Source: Candidatus Nanopelagicales bacterium (lineage in GTDB: Bacteria > Actinomycetota > Actinomycetes > S36-B12 > UBA10799). Taken from it: a DNA stretch of 18,672 nucleotides. How positions within the stretch are numbered: the stretch's first letter is position 1; every line of letters starts with the position of its first letter. Below the pieces are notes generated by a model. It was not told the DNA's origin. It made no database searches and saw only the letters and a program-made list of their open reading frames with translations. The DNA lies in assembly GCA_025455985.1 (NCBI GenBank), contig JALOLM010000024.1:1-18672 (forward strand). The letters run 5' to 3'. This document shows positions 1 to 5,885 of the stretch, piece by piece. The position numbers were made by a program, and so were the translations under genes.

Positions 1-2
1 TG

Positions 3-62
3 GTGTTCGGGGTTGAGGACCTCGAGCGCCGACGCTCCAGAGAGGGAGACGCCGATGGGTGA
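3..62 (+). CDS. C-terminal end of an unknown upstream gene (partial)
   Basis: A reading frame open from the window edge ends at a TGA that overlaps the ATG of the next gene by a few bases, the usual spacing in this genome. The visible tail is about 19 residues, highly charged (Glu/Asp/Arg-rich), and ends in Asp-Gly. Nothing more can be said about function; by position it could be a late or lysis-region gene. The same-frame extension of the endolysin also stays open to the edge, so this call rests only on the overlap pattern. Confidence 0.4.
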   Translation: MFGVEDLERRRSREGDADG

Positions 63-543
63 GTACGACAGAGTCGAGTGGCGGGACTCGGGGCAGTACG
101 TCACACGCCGCCAGCACCAGGCCCTGGTCGCAGCGGAGAAGAAGATCCGCCGCCGCTACTGGGGGTTCCGTTTCCAGATGCCTCAAGGCTCATGGAAGCC
201 CGTCACATCCTGGTCGGGGACCACGCACACCGACGCAGGCGTCTGCGACCTGTGGTACGAGGGCATCGGGTTCCGGACGCGCCGGCAGAAGCGCAAGTAC
301 CAGTTCGTGCTGACGGTCCTGAAGAACGTCGGACGGCAGGCAGCGTTCGGGCGAGGACCGTGGGACGACATGGTGCTGCACTTCCACGTCATCGACCTCG
401 ACCCCGAGCACATGGACTCCAACGCCATCTGGCAGGCGGGGCAGTACCGGGTCAGGGACAACGGGCTGAACGTGGGGGTGCCTGACAAGTTCCCGTGGCG
501 ACCCGACCCGATCCGTCGCTGGAGATTCCAGACCGCTGGGTGA
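55..543 (+). CDS. M15-like zinc peptidase, probable endolysin
   Basis: The 162-residue product probably cuts peptide cross-links of the host cell wall at lysis. The M15/VanY-like zinc signature is visible: QGSW at residues 44-47, a THTDAGVCDLW stretch giving ligands H58 and D65, and an LHFHV motif with H109 and H111 supplying the third ligand and the catalytic region. The order and spacing match the short actinophage peptidase domain, which often stands alone or forms the N-terminal part of an endolysin. No signal peptide or separate wall-binding domain is seen, so export would need a holin, which is not visible here. The ATG at 55 is chosen because a GA-rich ribosome site (GAGAGGGAGA) lies just upstream and because it overlaps the preceding stop. 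Peptide-bond specificity (D,D- or L-Ala-D-Glu) cannot be read from the sequence. Confidence 0.75.
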   Translation: MGEYDRVEWRDSGQYVTRRQHQALVAAEKKIRRRYWGFRFQMPQGSWKPVTSWSGTTHTDAGVCDLWYEGIGFRTRRQKRKYQFVLTVLKNVGRQAAFGRGPWDDMVLHFHVIDLDPEHMDSNAIWQAGQYRVRDNGLNVGVPDKFPWRPDPIRRWRFQTAG

Positions 544-559
544 TCGCCGCAGACCCTGG

Positions 560-594
560 GAGGCCCGAACCGGTGGGGAAGCCGGGCGGGCCTC
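560..594. terminator. Bidirectional hairpin between convergent genes
   Basis: An 8-bp perfect inverted repeat (GAGGCCCG at 560-567 and CGGGCCTC at 587-594) has an internal CCGG/CCGG pairing. It ends at the base before the stop codon of the minus-strand operon and begins 17 bases after the endolysin stop. The position suggests a shared terminator for both directions. There is no clear U-tract on either side, which is common in high-GC actinobacterial sequence. Confidence 0.6.
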
Positions 595-822
595 TCAGTC
601 TGTCTGGCCGAGCGTCATCGGGGCGGACGGCTGGTCGAACGGTTCGGGGCCGGCCCCGTCCGGGTAGACGAACTCGACGAGGTCGGTGAACTCGAGCGCC
701 ACGGTAGGTGGCCGGCCAGCGTTCAGGACAACGGTGGCACCTTTGACGTCGGGCACCGACACACCGTCGATGACGACGTCGCGGGGCCGGCCTTCGTGGT
801 CGAGGAAGATTCGGGTGCTCAC
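595..822 (-). CDS. Unknown 75-residue protein, last gene of minus-strand operon
   Basis: The GTG start lies in a GTGA overlap with the stop of the preceding minus-strand gene, which fixes the start. The N-terminal half (VSTRIFLDHEGRPRDVVIDG...) alternates short beta-strand-like hydrophobic runs with charged turns, and the C-terminus is Pro/Gly/Glu-rich. It looks like a small beta-rich protein of the kind often found in phage genomes. I do not recognise the family. Codon use is strongly C/G-ending in this frame. It is convergent with the endolysin gene and separated from it by a hairpin. Confidence 0.7.
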   Translation of the reverse strand: MSTRIFLDHEGRPRDVVIDGVSVPDVKGATVVLNAGRPPTVALEFTDLVEFVYPDGAGPEPFDQPSAPMTLGQTD

Positions 823-980
823 CGTTCGCCCGCCGCCCTTCGCTTGTAGTCGCTGGGCAGGTCGCGCCGGCTGGACCGGGCGACGACGATCCGGTCGATT
901 CGCTGCTGCAGGCGTGCGGCGGCTGCGGCCCGCGCTTCCGCGCTGTACCGCTCCCGCTCCTCCTGCTCGGTCATTGCCAT
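819..980 (-). CDS. Small basic helical protein, 53 residues
   Basis: The product begins MAMTEQEERERYSAEARA and is almost entirely predicted helix: an acidic Glu-rich start, an Ala-rich middle and a strongly basic Arg/Lys end. Such a protein could be a small coiled-coil or nucleic-acid-binding factor, but no family is recognised. It overlaps the next gene by four bases (GTGA). A TAGTAT box lies about 18 bases upstream on the minus strand and may be its promoter. The second in-frame ATG, two codons later, is an alternative start. Confidence 0.6.
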   Translation of the reverse strand: MAMTEQEERERYSAEARAAAAARLQQRIDRIVVARSSRRDLPSDYKRRAAGER

Positions 981-998
981 CACGAGATCGATTCTCCC

Positions 999-1004
999 AT
1001 ACTA
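999..1004 (-). promoter_or_regulatory. Possible minus-strand -10 box (TAGTAT)
   Basis: Read on the minus strand the sequence is CCTAGTATGGGAG, close to the reverse complement of the TATACTAGG boxes that start the plus-strand operons. Its first three bases are the TAG stop of the upstream minus-strand gene, the same arrangement as at 5850 and 14247. The hexamer 17 bases upstream (GAAACT) is a poor -35 match, so the call is tentative. Confidence 0.35.
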
Positions 1005-1244
1005 GGTTCGTTTCGCCGAGCAGTTTCGGGGCCGGACCACCGCAGGCCAACCACCGACCAGTTGTTCGTGTCCCTGAGAAACCGACCGCCCTACCGGGCT
1101 GGACGCCTGGGGTGACCGATCAGGTCGAAGGTGTTCCCCGATGATCCTCAACCGCCCCGGATGAACTTCCCCGAGGGCTTCGGTCAGCATCTTCACCGCC
1201 TCGACGTCGCTCGGCCCCGGCGCTCGGCTGCGGTGGCGACGCAT
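1002..1244 (-). CDS. Unknown 80-residue protein, first gene of minus-strand operon
   Basis: An ATG is preceded by GAAGGGGACC at a normal spacing, very like the ribosome sites of plus-strand genes here, which supports a real gene. The N-terminal 40 residues (a basic start, then DVEAVKMLTEALGEVHPGRL) look like a compact helical domain. The second half is less convincing, with many Ser, Pro and Gly and weaker codon bias. The stop overlaps the putative -10 box of the next gene. No family is recognised. The alternative is that only the first part of this frame is functional, or that the region is untranslated. Confidence 0.45.
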   Translation of the reverse strand: MRRHRSRAPGPSDVEAVKMLTEALGEVHPGRLRIIGEHLRPDRSPQASSPVGRSVSQGHEQLVGGWPAVVRPRNCSAKRT

Positions 1245-1409
1245 GCGACTGGTCCCCTTCGACGGGGGTTAGAGCCGGTGGCAGGACGGGCGCTCCGTAG
1301 CGACGTCACCGGCCCCTGGGGTTCGGGTCATCGCGTCCACGGATTCGGCTGCCGGGCGCTCGCCTCACCGGCTACCCCGAAGATCCCCAGACCAGCACTC
1401 GAGCCTCTT

Positions 1410-1423
1410 CCCGCTTCGGCGGG
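1410..1423. terminator. UUCG tetraloop hairpin
   Basis: CCCGC-TTCG-GCGGG is a 5-bp perfect stem closed by the very stable C(UUCG)G tetraloop. Flanking AGCC/GGCT bases (1402-1405 and 1431-1434) may extend it after an internal loop. It may end transcription in either direction or be part of a structured RNA. There is no poly-T tract. Confidence 0.45.
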
Positions 1424-1473
1424 GGGCTTCGGCTACGCTTGGCCCTGCGCCGATGCCGTGAACATCGGACTTC

Positions 1474-1506
1474 GCGAAGCCCCTGGACTGGTGCCGGGGG
1501 CTTCGC
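1474..1506. terminator. Strong hairpin before the recombination-operon promoter
   Basis: A 10-bp perfect stem (GCGAAGCCCC / GGGGCTTCGC) has a 13-base loop. It may insulate the rightward operon from upstream transcription, or end an untranslated RNA made from 1245-1473. On the plus strand it is followed by CTTGAG rather than a U-tract. Confidence 0.5.
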
Positions 1507-1566
1507 CTTGAGTCGGCGACGTTAGTCCCGGTTGGCGCGGCTGGCAAGCATGTCCGTGCGACGTTG

Positions 1567-1572
1567 TATAGT
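1567..1572 (+). promoter_or_regulatory. -10 box TATAGT for leaderless winged-helix gene
   Basis: The sequence TATAGTAGGG matches the operon-start box found repeatedly in this window. The GTG start codon is at 1580, eight bases after the box, which is where transcription would be expected to begin, so the message is probably leaderless. No good -35 hexamer is seen at 16-18 bases. Confidence 0.6.
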
Positions 1573-1579
1573 AGGGCGC

Positions 1580-1834
1580 GTGACCACGACTCCAGACGCC
1601 AAGCCGGCGACCCGCACCGAAGCAATCACCGACTGGCTCACGCAGCACGACGGATGGCACACCCCCAGTGCGGTGGCCCGCGGCGTCGGACTCCCGACGC
1701 AGCAGGTCGCGAGCACCCTGCTGTACCTGCACCGCCACGGCCGAGTCGACCGCACCCGCGGAACCGTCAGCAACGGCCCCGGCTCCAGCAGATACGCAGC
1801 ACTGTCAGACCCCCCGTCTACGGTCAGGGACTGA
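1580..1834 (+). CDS. Small winged-helix DNA-binding protein, leaderless
   Basis: The 84-residue product looks like a winged helix. A region of about residues 10-65 reads as helix, helix (TPSAVARGVGLPTQQVASTL), then a helix and wing (LYLHRHGRVDRTRG). This resembles MarR/DprA-type replication-terminator-like folds common in phage. It heads the recombination operon, so it may regulate it or bind DNA during recombination. GTG at 1580 is chosen because the in-frame upstream codons would lie within or before the -10 box and because no ribosome site exists for another start. A larger Cys-tailed relative of this domain is encoded at 8087-8524. Confidence 0.65.
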   Translation: MTTTPDAKPATRTEAITDWLTQHDGWHTPSAVARGVGLPTQQVASTLLYLHRHGRVDRTRGTVSNGPGSSRYAALSDPPSTVRD

Positions 1835-1863
1835 CGAACCAACCCAACCCGAGAGGACACGCC

Positions 1864-2637
1864 ATGCCAACGCAAGACCCCGCGAAGCCTGCCGCCAAGA
1901 AGGCAGCCGCAACACCGCCAGCCCCCGAGCGCACCAAGTCGCAGAAGCAGTGGGACGTCATGGACGACCACGACCTCCGCATCATTGAGACAGGCACCAT
2001 CGCCGAACGGCTCGCAGGGATCGCCCGCGACCTCGGAGCAGTCGACAAGGGGCAACGCAACGCCGACCAGAAGTACAACTTCCGCGGCATCGACGACCTG
2101 ATGAACGCGCTCCACCCGCTGCTCGCGAAGTACTCGGTGACGATCGCACCGCGCTACACCCGCCTCGACAGGTTCGAGCGGCCCACCCGAAGCGGTGGCG
2201 TGATGTCCTACGTCGTGCTGCAGGGCGACTACACGTTCACCTGCCCCGGAGGCCCCACCGACTGGACGTCGCTGACGGTGACCACCATCGGGGAGGCCAG
2301 CGACACCTCCGACAAGGCCACGAACAAGGCGATGAGCGCAGCCCTGAAGTACGCACTCATTCAGACGTTCACCGTGCCGACCAAGGACATGGACGACGCG
2401 GACCGGGTCACCGTCGAGTCCGCACCGATGCCGACCCGAGAGGCGCTGATCGAACGGATCGACAAGTGCTGCGCGAAGATGGGGATGCCGCGGGAGGACA
2501 TCACACAAAAGTACCGGGAGCGGCACGGCGGGATCAGCCAAGAAGCCTTCGAGAACCTCGCACCGGAGGTTCTGCTTCCCTTCGTCGTCAGCCTTGAGGG
2601 CCACGTCGAGCAGCAACTGCAGCAGGGCGGCAAGTGA
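1864..2637 (+). CDS. ERF-family single-strand annealing protein
   Basis: The 257-residue product is a single-strand annealing recombinase of the ERF superfamily, which pairs complementary single strands exposed by a nuclease during phage recombination and repair. The N-terminal 35 residues are a Lys/Ala/Pro-rich linker. The ERF core runs from about 40 to 190, including a YNFRGIDDLMNAL stretch and the diagnostic GEASDTSDKATNKAM...ALKYAL region from residue 143. The C-terminal part is acidic and helical, as in other ERF proteins. The start is set by the GAGAGGACACGCC ribosome site. Its neighbour at 2885 is a Cas4-like nuclease, a natural partner that would make the single strands. Confidence 0.88.
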   Translation: MPTQDPAKPAAKKAAATPPAPERTKSQKQWDVMDDHDLRIIETGTIAERLAGIARDLGAVDKGQRNADQKYNFRGIDDLMNALHPLLAKYSVTIAPRYTRLDRFERPTRSGGVMSYVVLQGDYTFTCPGGPTDWTSLTVTTIGEASDTSDKATNKAMSAALKYALIQTFTVPTKDMDDADRVTVESAPMPTREALIERIDKCCAKMGMPREDITQKYRERHGGISQEAFENLAPEVLLPFVVSLEGHVEQQLQQGGK

Positions 2638-2888
2638 TGGCGACGCCGAACTGGGTCGCCGACACAAAGGTCGTCCGGGTCGAGTCAGACCTCCGAGGGG
2701 AGCAAGACCAGACGTTCACCATCACCGTGCAACGGGTCATGCCCTGGTACGTCCCCTTCGACGAGCCGCCGCAAGAACTGCCCCCGGACGTCTACGCCGC
2801 ACTCGTCGCATGGTTGGACACCGCGAACTGGGCGGACAAACTCGACCAGGCCCGATCACGGCAGGCCGAGAGGGAGGACCGTCCATGA
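2637..2888 (+). CDS. Unknown 83-residue protein between annealase and nuclease
   Basis: It starts at an ATG sharing one base with the ERF stop (TGATG); a GTG one codon earlier is an alternative. It ends in an ATGA overlap with the nuclease gene, so the three are translationally coupled. The N-terminal half has beta-strand-like alternation (VVRVESDLRGEQDQTFTITV), the middle is Pro-rich with Trp/Tyr, and the C-terminus is a charged helix. No family is recognised. Its place inside the recombination pair suggests a related job, for example modulating the annealase or nuclease, but that is inference. Confidence 0.75.
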   Translation: MATPNWVADTKVVRVESDLRGEQDQTFTITVQRVMPWYVPFDEPPQELPPDVYAALVAWLDTANWADKLDQARSRQAEREDRP

Positions 2889-3757
2889 TCACCCTGACCG
2901 AACTGCTCACCGGCTACGAGATCAGCAACGGGCTGGCACGAGAGGACCGCAAGCACGACGGTCTCACCGCCTCCACCTTCGGGTCCTGCTTGCGCCGCGC
3001 CGGCATGGAGTACCACGAGAAGCCGATCACCGACACGCAACCGACCACCACGGTCGCAACCGTCGGGTCGATGATCCACATGGGCGTCGCGATGCTGTGG
3101 GTCAAGCACGGATACGACGTCGAGGTCAGCGGCGACCACGGAACCCTCGACGCCATCCACCGGGAACGCCGCGAGATCCGTGACCTGAAGTCCGTCACCC
3201 GAGGCCGCTTCGACTACTGGATGGGGCAGAACGGGCCACCGGACTCAGTGTGGAAGCAGGGCCACGTCTACGGCCACGACCAGGGGGCCGACGAAACCTG
3301 GACGATCATCATTGACGTTCTCTGCCGCGAGTCCGGACGCACCGCCACGTTCCTCACCCCGTACGACCCCGACGTCGCAGCCGCCGCGATGGAAGAACTC
3401 GCCGCACGGACCGCCGCCGTCAAGGCCGGCGTCCCCGACATCCCCGACGACCGGTACGGCAAAGGTGACCCGGTCTGCGAGTCCTGCCCGTTCATGAGCG
3501 CATGCTGGGGAGAGCGGGAAGAGCACCCCGTCTTCGACGACGCCGACATTGAGAAGTTCGCGCTCGAGTACCTCGCAGCGCAGGCCACCGAGTCGGAGGC
3601 GAAGAAGCGGAAGGAAGCGGCGAAGGCGCGGCTGCACGGGGCGCAAGGCCCCTACGGTCAGGTGACGGTGAAGTGGTCACCGACGAAGGCCAGCACCTAC
3701 ACGGTCAACAAGCAGGCCGGAAAGAAGATCACCGTGGGCAGGGTGAGCGGCGAATGA
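2885..3757 (+). CDS. Cas4/RecB-like PD-(D/E)XK nuclease with Fe-S cluster cysteines
   Basis: The 290-residue product is predicted to be a DNA exonuclease. The core nuclease motif is visible: G-T-L-D ending in D89, then EIRDLKS with D100 and K102, the typical D...(D/E)xK metal site. Four cysteines have the Cas4/AddB arrangement, with one near the N-terminus (C34 in FGSCLRRAGMEY) and three near the C-terminus (C198, C201, C207 in VCESCPFMSACW), expected to hold a 4Fe-4S cluster. The C-terminal 60 residues are charged and helical, ending in a basic region. It overlaps the preceding gene by four bases and lies two genes after ERF, so it probably produces the single strands the annealase uses. No cas genes are nearby. 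Confidence 0.8.
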   Translation: MITLTELLTGYEISNGLAREDRKHDGLTASTFGSCLRRAGMEYHEKPITDTQPTTTVATVGSMIHMGVAMLWVKHGYDVEVSGDHGTLDAIHRERREIRDLKSVTRGRFDYWMGQNGPPDSVWKQGHVYGHDQGADETWTIIIDVLCRESGRTATFLTPYDPDVAAAAMEELAARTAAVKAGVPDIPDDRYGKGDPVCESCPFMSACWGEREEHPVFDDADIEKFALEYLAAQATESEAKKRKEAAKARLHGAQGPYGQVTVKWSPTKASTYTVNKQAGKKITVGRVSGE

Positions 3758-3774
3758 CCTGCCCCGATCGGCGG

Positions 3775-3805
3775 CTGACCGACGGTGCGGAAAGCGTCGT
3801 ACACT
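3775..3805 (+). promoter_or_regulatory. Possible second promoter ahead of the hairpin (CTGACC ... TACACT)
   Basis: TACACT at 3800-3805 is an acceptable -10 box, with CTGACC 19 bases upstream as a partial -35. The box sits inside a 7-bp inverted repeat (AAGCGTC at 3792-3798 and GACGCTT at 3812-3818), which could be an operator or an RNA stem. If active, a transcript of about 60 bases would run into the strong hairpin at 3837-3867. Evidence is weak. Confidence 0.3.
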
Positions 3806-3836
3806 CATCGTGACGCTTGGCATGGCGTCCCACGCA

Positions 3837-3867
3837 GGCCCCCGCGGGCAGCACGCCCGCGGGGGCC
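3837..3867. terminator. Strong 13-bp hairpin terminator after the recombination operon
   Basis: A perfect 13-bp stem (GGCCCCCGCGGGC / GCCCGCGGGGGCC) has a 5-base loop, the strongest hairpin in the window. It lies about 80 bases after the nuclease stop and just before the next operon promoter. It most likely ends the 1580-3757 operon; the following TTG gives only a minimal U-tract. Confidence 0.75.
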
Positions 3868-3894
3868 TTGCCATGTCCAAACCGCGTCCGGCAG

Positions 3895-3900
3895 TATAGT
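3895..3900 (+). promoter_or_regulatory. -10 box TATAGT of the 3927 operon
   Basis: TATAGTAGGGAC matches the recurrent operon-start box. Unlike the leaderless cases, the start codon is 26 bases further on and is preceded by a GAGAGAGGA ribosome site. No good -35 is seen at the normal distance (TTGCCA is present but 21 bases away). Confidence 0.55.
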
Positions 3901-3926
3901 AGGGACTACTGAGAGAGGAACTCGCC

Positions 3927-4181
3927 ATGCCAAGACGATCCGGAACCGTGATCGGCTACTACACCGACACCGTCGAAGTCGACGTCGACGTCGACATCAC
4001 CGCAGAGATGGTCCACGAATGGGCGATGGACCACCCCGACAAGGCAGCCAAAGCCATCGCAGGGCGACCGGTCCGCATTGACCCGATGTACCGGGTGCTG
4101 CAGGACTGGCACAACACCGAGCACCCGATGGCGTTCCGCGTCTGCGATCACCCCGTCTGCAAGGCGGCGCACAGTGAGTGA
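3927..4181 (+). CDS. Unknown acidic 84-residue protein
   Basis: First gene of the 3927-5857 operon, with a good GAGAGAGGA ribosome site and the GCCATGCCA start context shared with other leader-bearing genes. The N-terminal region holds an alternating Val/Asp run (VEVDVDVDITAEMV) like exposed beta-strands, followed by helices. The C-terminus has two Cys and several His (CDHPVCKAAH) that could bind a metal. No family is recognised. The stop overlaps the next gene's GTG start. Confidence 0.75.
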   Translation: MPRRSGTVIGYYTDTVEVDVDVDITAEMVHEWAMDHPDKAAKAIAGRPVRIDPMYRVLQDWHNTEHPMAFRVCDHPVCKAAHSE

Positions 4182-4635
4182 TTGGCAGCAGGTCGAAACC
4201 CCGAGCGTGCTCATTGCAGCAGGCATGCGGTGGACGAAAGCGTTTCAGCGGGACGTCACCGGAGGCGGCTGGCTCACCTGCTTCGTCGGCCCCGAACCCG
4301 ACATCGGCTGGCACCTGTCGATCAGCCACAACGTCATGTTCAATGGGCAGCAACGGCCGGGCCGCTACCCAACCTGGGATGAGATCACCGAGGCCCGCTA
4401 CCGGTTCGTGCCCGACGCGGTGACGATGGCGATGATGCTCCCGCCGCGAGCGGAGTACGTCAACGTCCACGACACCACCTTCCATCTGCACCAGACACAC
4501 GGCCCGGATCCGCTTAGCACCATGTGCCGGTGCGGCCATGACAGGCACGCACACATCTACGAAGAAGGCGCATGCCGGCCAGGGTTCGTCTGCTCCGCGG
4601 GGTGCAACGAGTTCGAGTCGGTGGGGCCACGATGA
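4174..4635 (+). CDS. Phage protein with DUF7694-like domain and zinc tail
   Basis: The 153-residue product has two parts. Residues about 17-106 resemble a short conserved phage domain that I tentatively equate with DUF7694: WLTCFVG, GWHLSIS, RYPTWDEITEARYRF, then LPPRAEYVNVH and FHLHQ. Its function is unknown. Residues 118-147 form a Cys/His cluster (CRCGH, H125 or H127, C134, C140, C144) with the C-x-CGH...H...C...C...F pattern of small zinc-binding modules in actinobacterial proteins. The joining of the two suggests a fusion. The GTG start at 4174 lies in a GTGAGTGA overlap with the preceding stop. Confidence 0.75.
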   Translation: MSDWQQVETPSVLIAAGMRWTKAFQRDVTGGGWLTCFVGPEPDIGWHLSISHNVMFNGQQRPGRYPTWDEITEARYRFVPDAVTMAMMLPPRAEYVNVHDTTFHLHQTHGPDPLSTMCRCGHDRHAHIYEEGACRPGFVCSAGCNEFESVGPR

Positions 4636-4967
4636 GCCGGCTCCTTTCCGTCGCGCACACGATCGAGCAGGTCGAGAACCGCACCAAGACCGTCACCCGT
4701 CGCAAGACCCTCCACACCTACCTCGAGCCGGGCGACATCGTCACCCTGGTCGACCGCAGCCCCCGCACCAAGCAGGACTGGAAACGGCTGGTCGACGTGG
4801 AGATCGTCTCCAAGCGCCGCGAGCGACTGGACGCCATCACCGACGACGACGTCGCCCGCGAAGGGTTCGCCCCGATGACTGCCGCCCAGTTTGTCGCCTG
4901 GTACTGCCAGGCGTTCAAGTGCGAGCCGGACACGATGGTCACCCGCATCGAGTGGCGGTACCCGTGA
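4632..4967 (+). CDS. ASCH-domain protein
   Basis: The 111-residue product matches the ASCH fold, a PUA-like beta-barrel thought to bind RNA or modified nucleotides, common in phages. Visible features are SVAHTIEQVENRTKTVTRR at the start (including the TKTVTRR segment typical of phage members), LEPGDIVTLVDRS, a VDVEIVSKRRERLDAIT core and a C-terminal VTRIEWRYP. A four-base ATGA overlap fixes the start. The ligand is unknown; members elsewhere have been tied to RNA binding or to N4-acetylcytidine amidohydrolase activity, and I cannot tell which applies here. Confidence 0.8.
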   Translation: MSRLLSVAHTIEQVENRTKTVTRRKTLHTYLEPGDIVTLVDRSPRTKQDWKRLVDVEIVSKRRERLDAITDDDVAREGFAPMTAAQFVAWYCQAFKCEPDTMVTRIEWRYP

Positions 4968-5230
4968 CCGAGGACCTGCCCACCGTCATCGCGCAGCGCG
5001 AGAACGTGCAAGCCCGACTTCAGCACACCTGGCGCATGCTCGACTCCCTCGTCCACGCCTACGCCGCGATGAACACCTGCCCCTACTGCAAAGCCCCCGC
5101 GCTGCAGCCATGCCGCACCGCACGCGGCACCCGACCCGGCACCCGCACCGCGCAGCACACAAGCCGCCGCGAACTCGCGTGGCGGCAATGCTGGGAGCCG
5201 TACCCGAGCACGCAACTGGAGATGCGATGA
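4964..5230 (+). CDS. Small protein with CPYC zinc-like motif
   Basis: The 88-residue product starts with a helical segment (about residues 3-36, possibly a short coiled coil). It continues with a Cys cluster at C39, C42 and C50 (CPYCKAPALQPC) and a His-containing basic region (RTAQHTSRRELAW), together a plausible C3H zinc site. This pattern recalls the short zinc-finger segment of many actinobacterial proteins of the form CPxCxAxPxxPC. It starts at a GTGA overlap with the ASCH gene and ends at an ATGA overlap with the next. Function is unknown, possibly nucleic-acid binding. Confidence 0.7.
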   Translation: MTEDLPTVIAQRENVQARLQHTWRMLDSLVHAYAAMNTCPYCKAPALQPCRTARGTRPGTRTAQHTSRRELAWRQCWEPYPSTQLEMR

Positions 5231-5463
5231 CCTGCCTCACGAACGAAACCCGGACGGTCGCAATCTGCCGGCCCGGAGCAACCAAGGTCATCGCAGCCGA
5301 GCGGGTCGAGCCACGCTGGTGCTTCGGCTGCCGCAAACGACTCGGCGGCACCCTCTCCTGCGTCGCGGAGGTCGAGCCGTCCTACTACGACCCGTGGTGG
5401 CAGTACGCCTGCGACGGCTGCGGGCAGGACCGCCGCTGGGGATTCGGGGGAGGACCGCTGTGA
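5227..5463 (+). CDS. Zinc-ribbon protein, 78 residues
   Basis: Two CxxC knuckles (C32/C35 in RWCFGCRKRL and C62/C65 in YACDGCGQDRR) flank a short aromatic beta-hairpin region (SYYDPWWQY), giving a classic four-Cys zinc ribbon. The N-terminal 25 residues lack clear features apart from two further Cys. It ends in a Gly-rich tail. The product is probably a nucleic-acid- or protein-binding accessory factor, but no specific family is recognised. Four-base overlaps exist on both sides. Confidence 0.7.
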   Translation: MTCLTNETRTVAICRPGATKVIAAERVEPRWCFGCRKRLGGTLSCVAEVEPSYYDPWWQYACDGCGQDRRWGFGGGPL

Positions 5464-5708
5464 GCAACCAAGACACCTGCCGATCCTGCGGGGCCGACAT
5501 CTGGTGGGCGATCACCGCCAAGAAGAAGCGCATGCCGGTGGACCCGCCCGGCACACACCCCGAGCCGAACGTGCCGGTGTGGCGCGACACCCTGACCGGG
5601 ATCCTCTACGCCACCCCCGAGCCGAGGCCAGGGATGACGGTCGTCCCGACGACCAGCCACTTTGCGACGTGCCCCAACGCCGCCAGACACCGTAGGAGGC
5701 GAGCGTGA
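5460..5708 (+). CDS. Zinc-binding protein (CxxC...HxxxC), 82 residues
   Basis: The N-terminus carries C7/C10 (TCRSCGADIWWA), followed by TAKKKRMPVDP and, near the end, H67 and C71 (SHFATCPNAARHRR). This CxxC...HxxxC layout with a K-x-MPVD element is a recurrent small actinophage protein type of unknown function. The basic Arg-rich tail fits nucleic-acid binding. The start is GTG in a GTGA overlap with the previous gene. A related CxxC...HxxxC layout is seen at 14259-14474. Confidence 0.75.
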   Translation: MSNQDTCRSCGADIWWAITAKKKRMPVDPPGTHPEPNVPVWRDTLTGILYATPEPRPGMTVVPTTSHFATCPNAARHRRRRA

Positions 5709-5857
5709 GCCTTGTGACGGCCGATCAGGCTGAGGACTGGACGATCACCCGGTGCCCGGATTGCGGGGCCTGGACGGACGTCACGACGCCGGCCTTCGAG
5801 CGGTACGGCGGGTGCGTGGCGTGCGCGATGATCGCCGCCGATGTGCTACTATACTAG
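5705..5857 (+). CDS. Mini zinc ribbon, 50 residues, stop codon inside the next promoter
   Basis: Two CxxC pairs (C17/C20 in RCPDCGAW and C37/C40 in GCVACAM) in 50 residues make a minimal zinc ribbon. The gene starts in a GTGA overlap and ends ...LLY-TAG, where the last two codons TAC-TAG form part of the TATACTAGGG promoter box of the following operon. The coding end and the promoter therefore share sequence. Function is unknown. Confidence 0.65.
   Translation: MSLVTADQAEDWTITRCPDCGAWTDVTTPAFERYGGCVACAMIAADVLLY
5850..5855 (+). promoter_or_regulatory. -10 box TATACT within the upstream gene's stop
   Basis: The box and its flanks (CTACTATACTAGGG) are identical over 14 bases to those at 10776-10789. 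An ATG lies at 5862, seven bases after the box, so this promoter can make a leaderless message. A strong ribosome site and a second in-frame ATG follow at 5886. No -35 match is seen. Confidence 0.65.
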
Positions 5858-5885
5858 GGCCATGCCAGGAAGGGAGGTGACCACC

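Larger units (their letters stand above)
1245..1579. other. Non-coding, structured region between divergent transcription units
   Basis: This stretch of about 335 bases lies between the minus-strand operon start and the leaderless winged-helix gene. I find no convincing gene on either strand. It holds inverted repeats: GCCGGTG/CACCGGC around 1275-1312, a CCCGC-TTCG-GCGGG hairpin at 1410-1423, and a 10-bp stem at 1474-1506. The two later hairpins share a GGGGCTTCG arm. The promoter for the rightward operon sits at its right end. Possible roles are a regulatory region, a small RNA locus, or a replication or packaging site; the sequence does not decide between them. Confidence 0.5.

Noticed and set aside
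1260..1400. A possible tRNA around GGGGTTCGGGTCA
   Set aside because: The T-arm-like piece does not pair properly and no acceptor stem, D-arm or anticodon stem of tRNA size could be matched.
1131..1511. A 126-codon plus-strand frame across the non-coding region
   Set aside because: It has no ribosome site, poor codon bias, runs opposite a better-supported minus-strand gene and crosses two strong hairpins.
1522..2667. A 381-codon minus-strand frame opposite the winged-helix and ERF genes
   Set aside because: No domain is seen, Leu/Val/Gly composition is typical of antisense frames in high-GC DNA, and the ERF motifs on the plus strand are unambiguous.
2885..3757. Cas4 as a sign of a CRISPR system
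   Set aside because: There are no other cas genes and no repeat-spacer array; the ERF neighbour points to a phage recombination nuclease.
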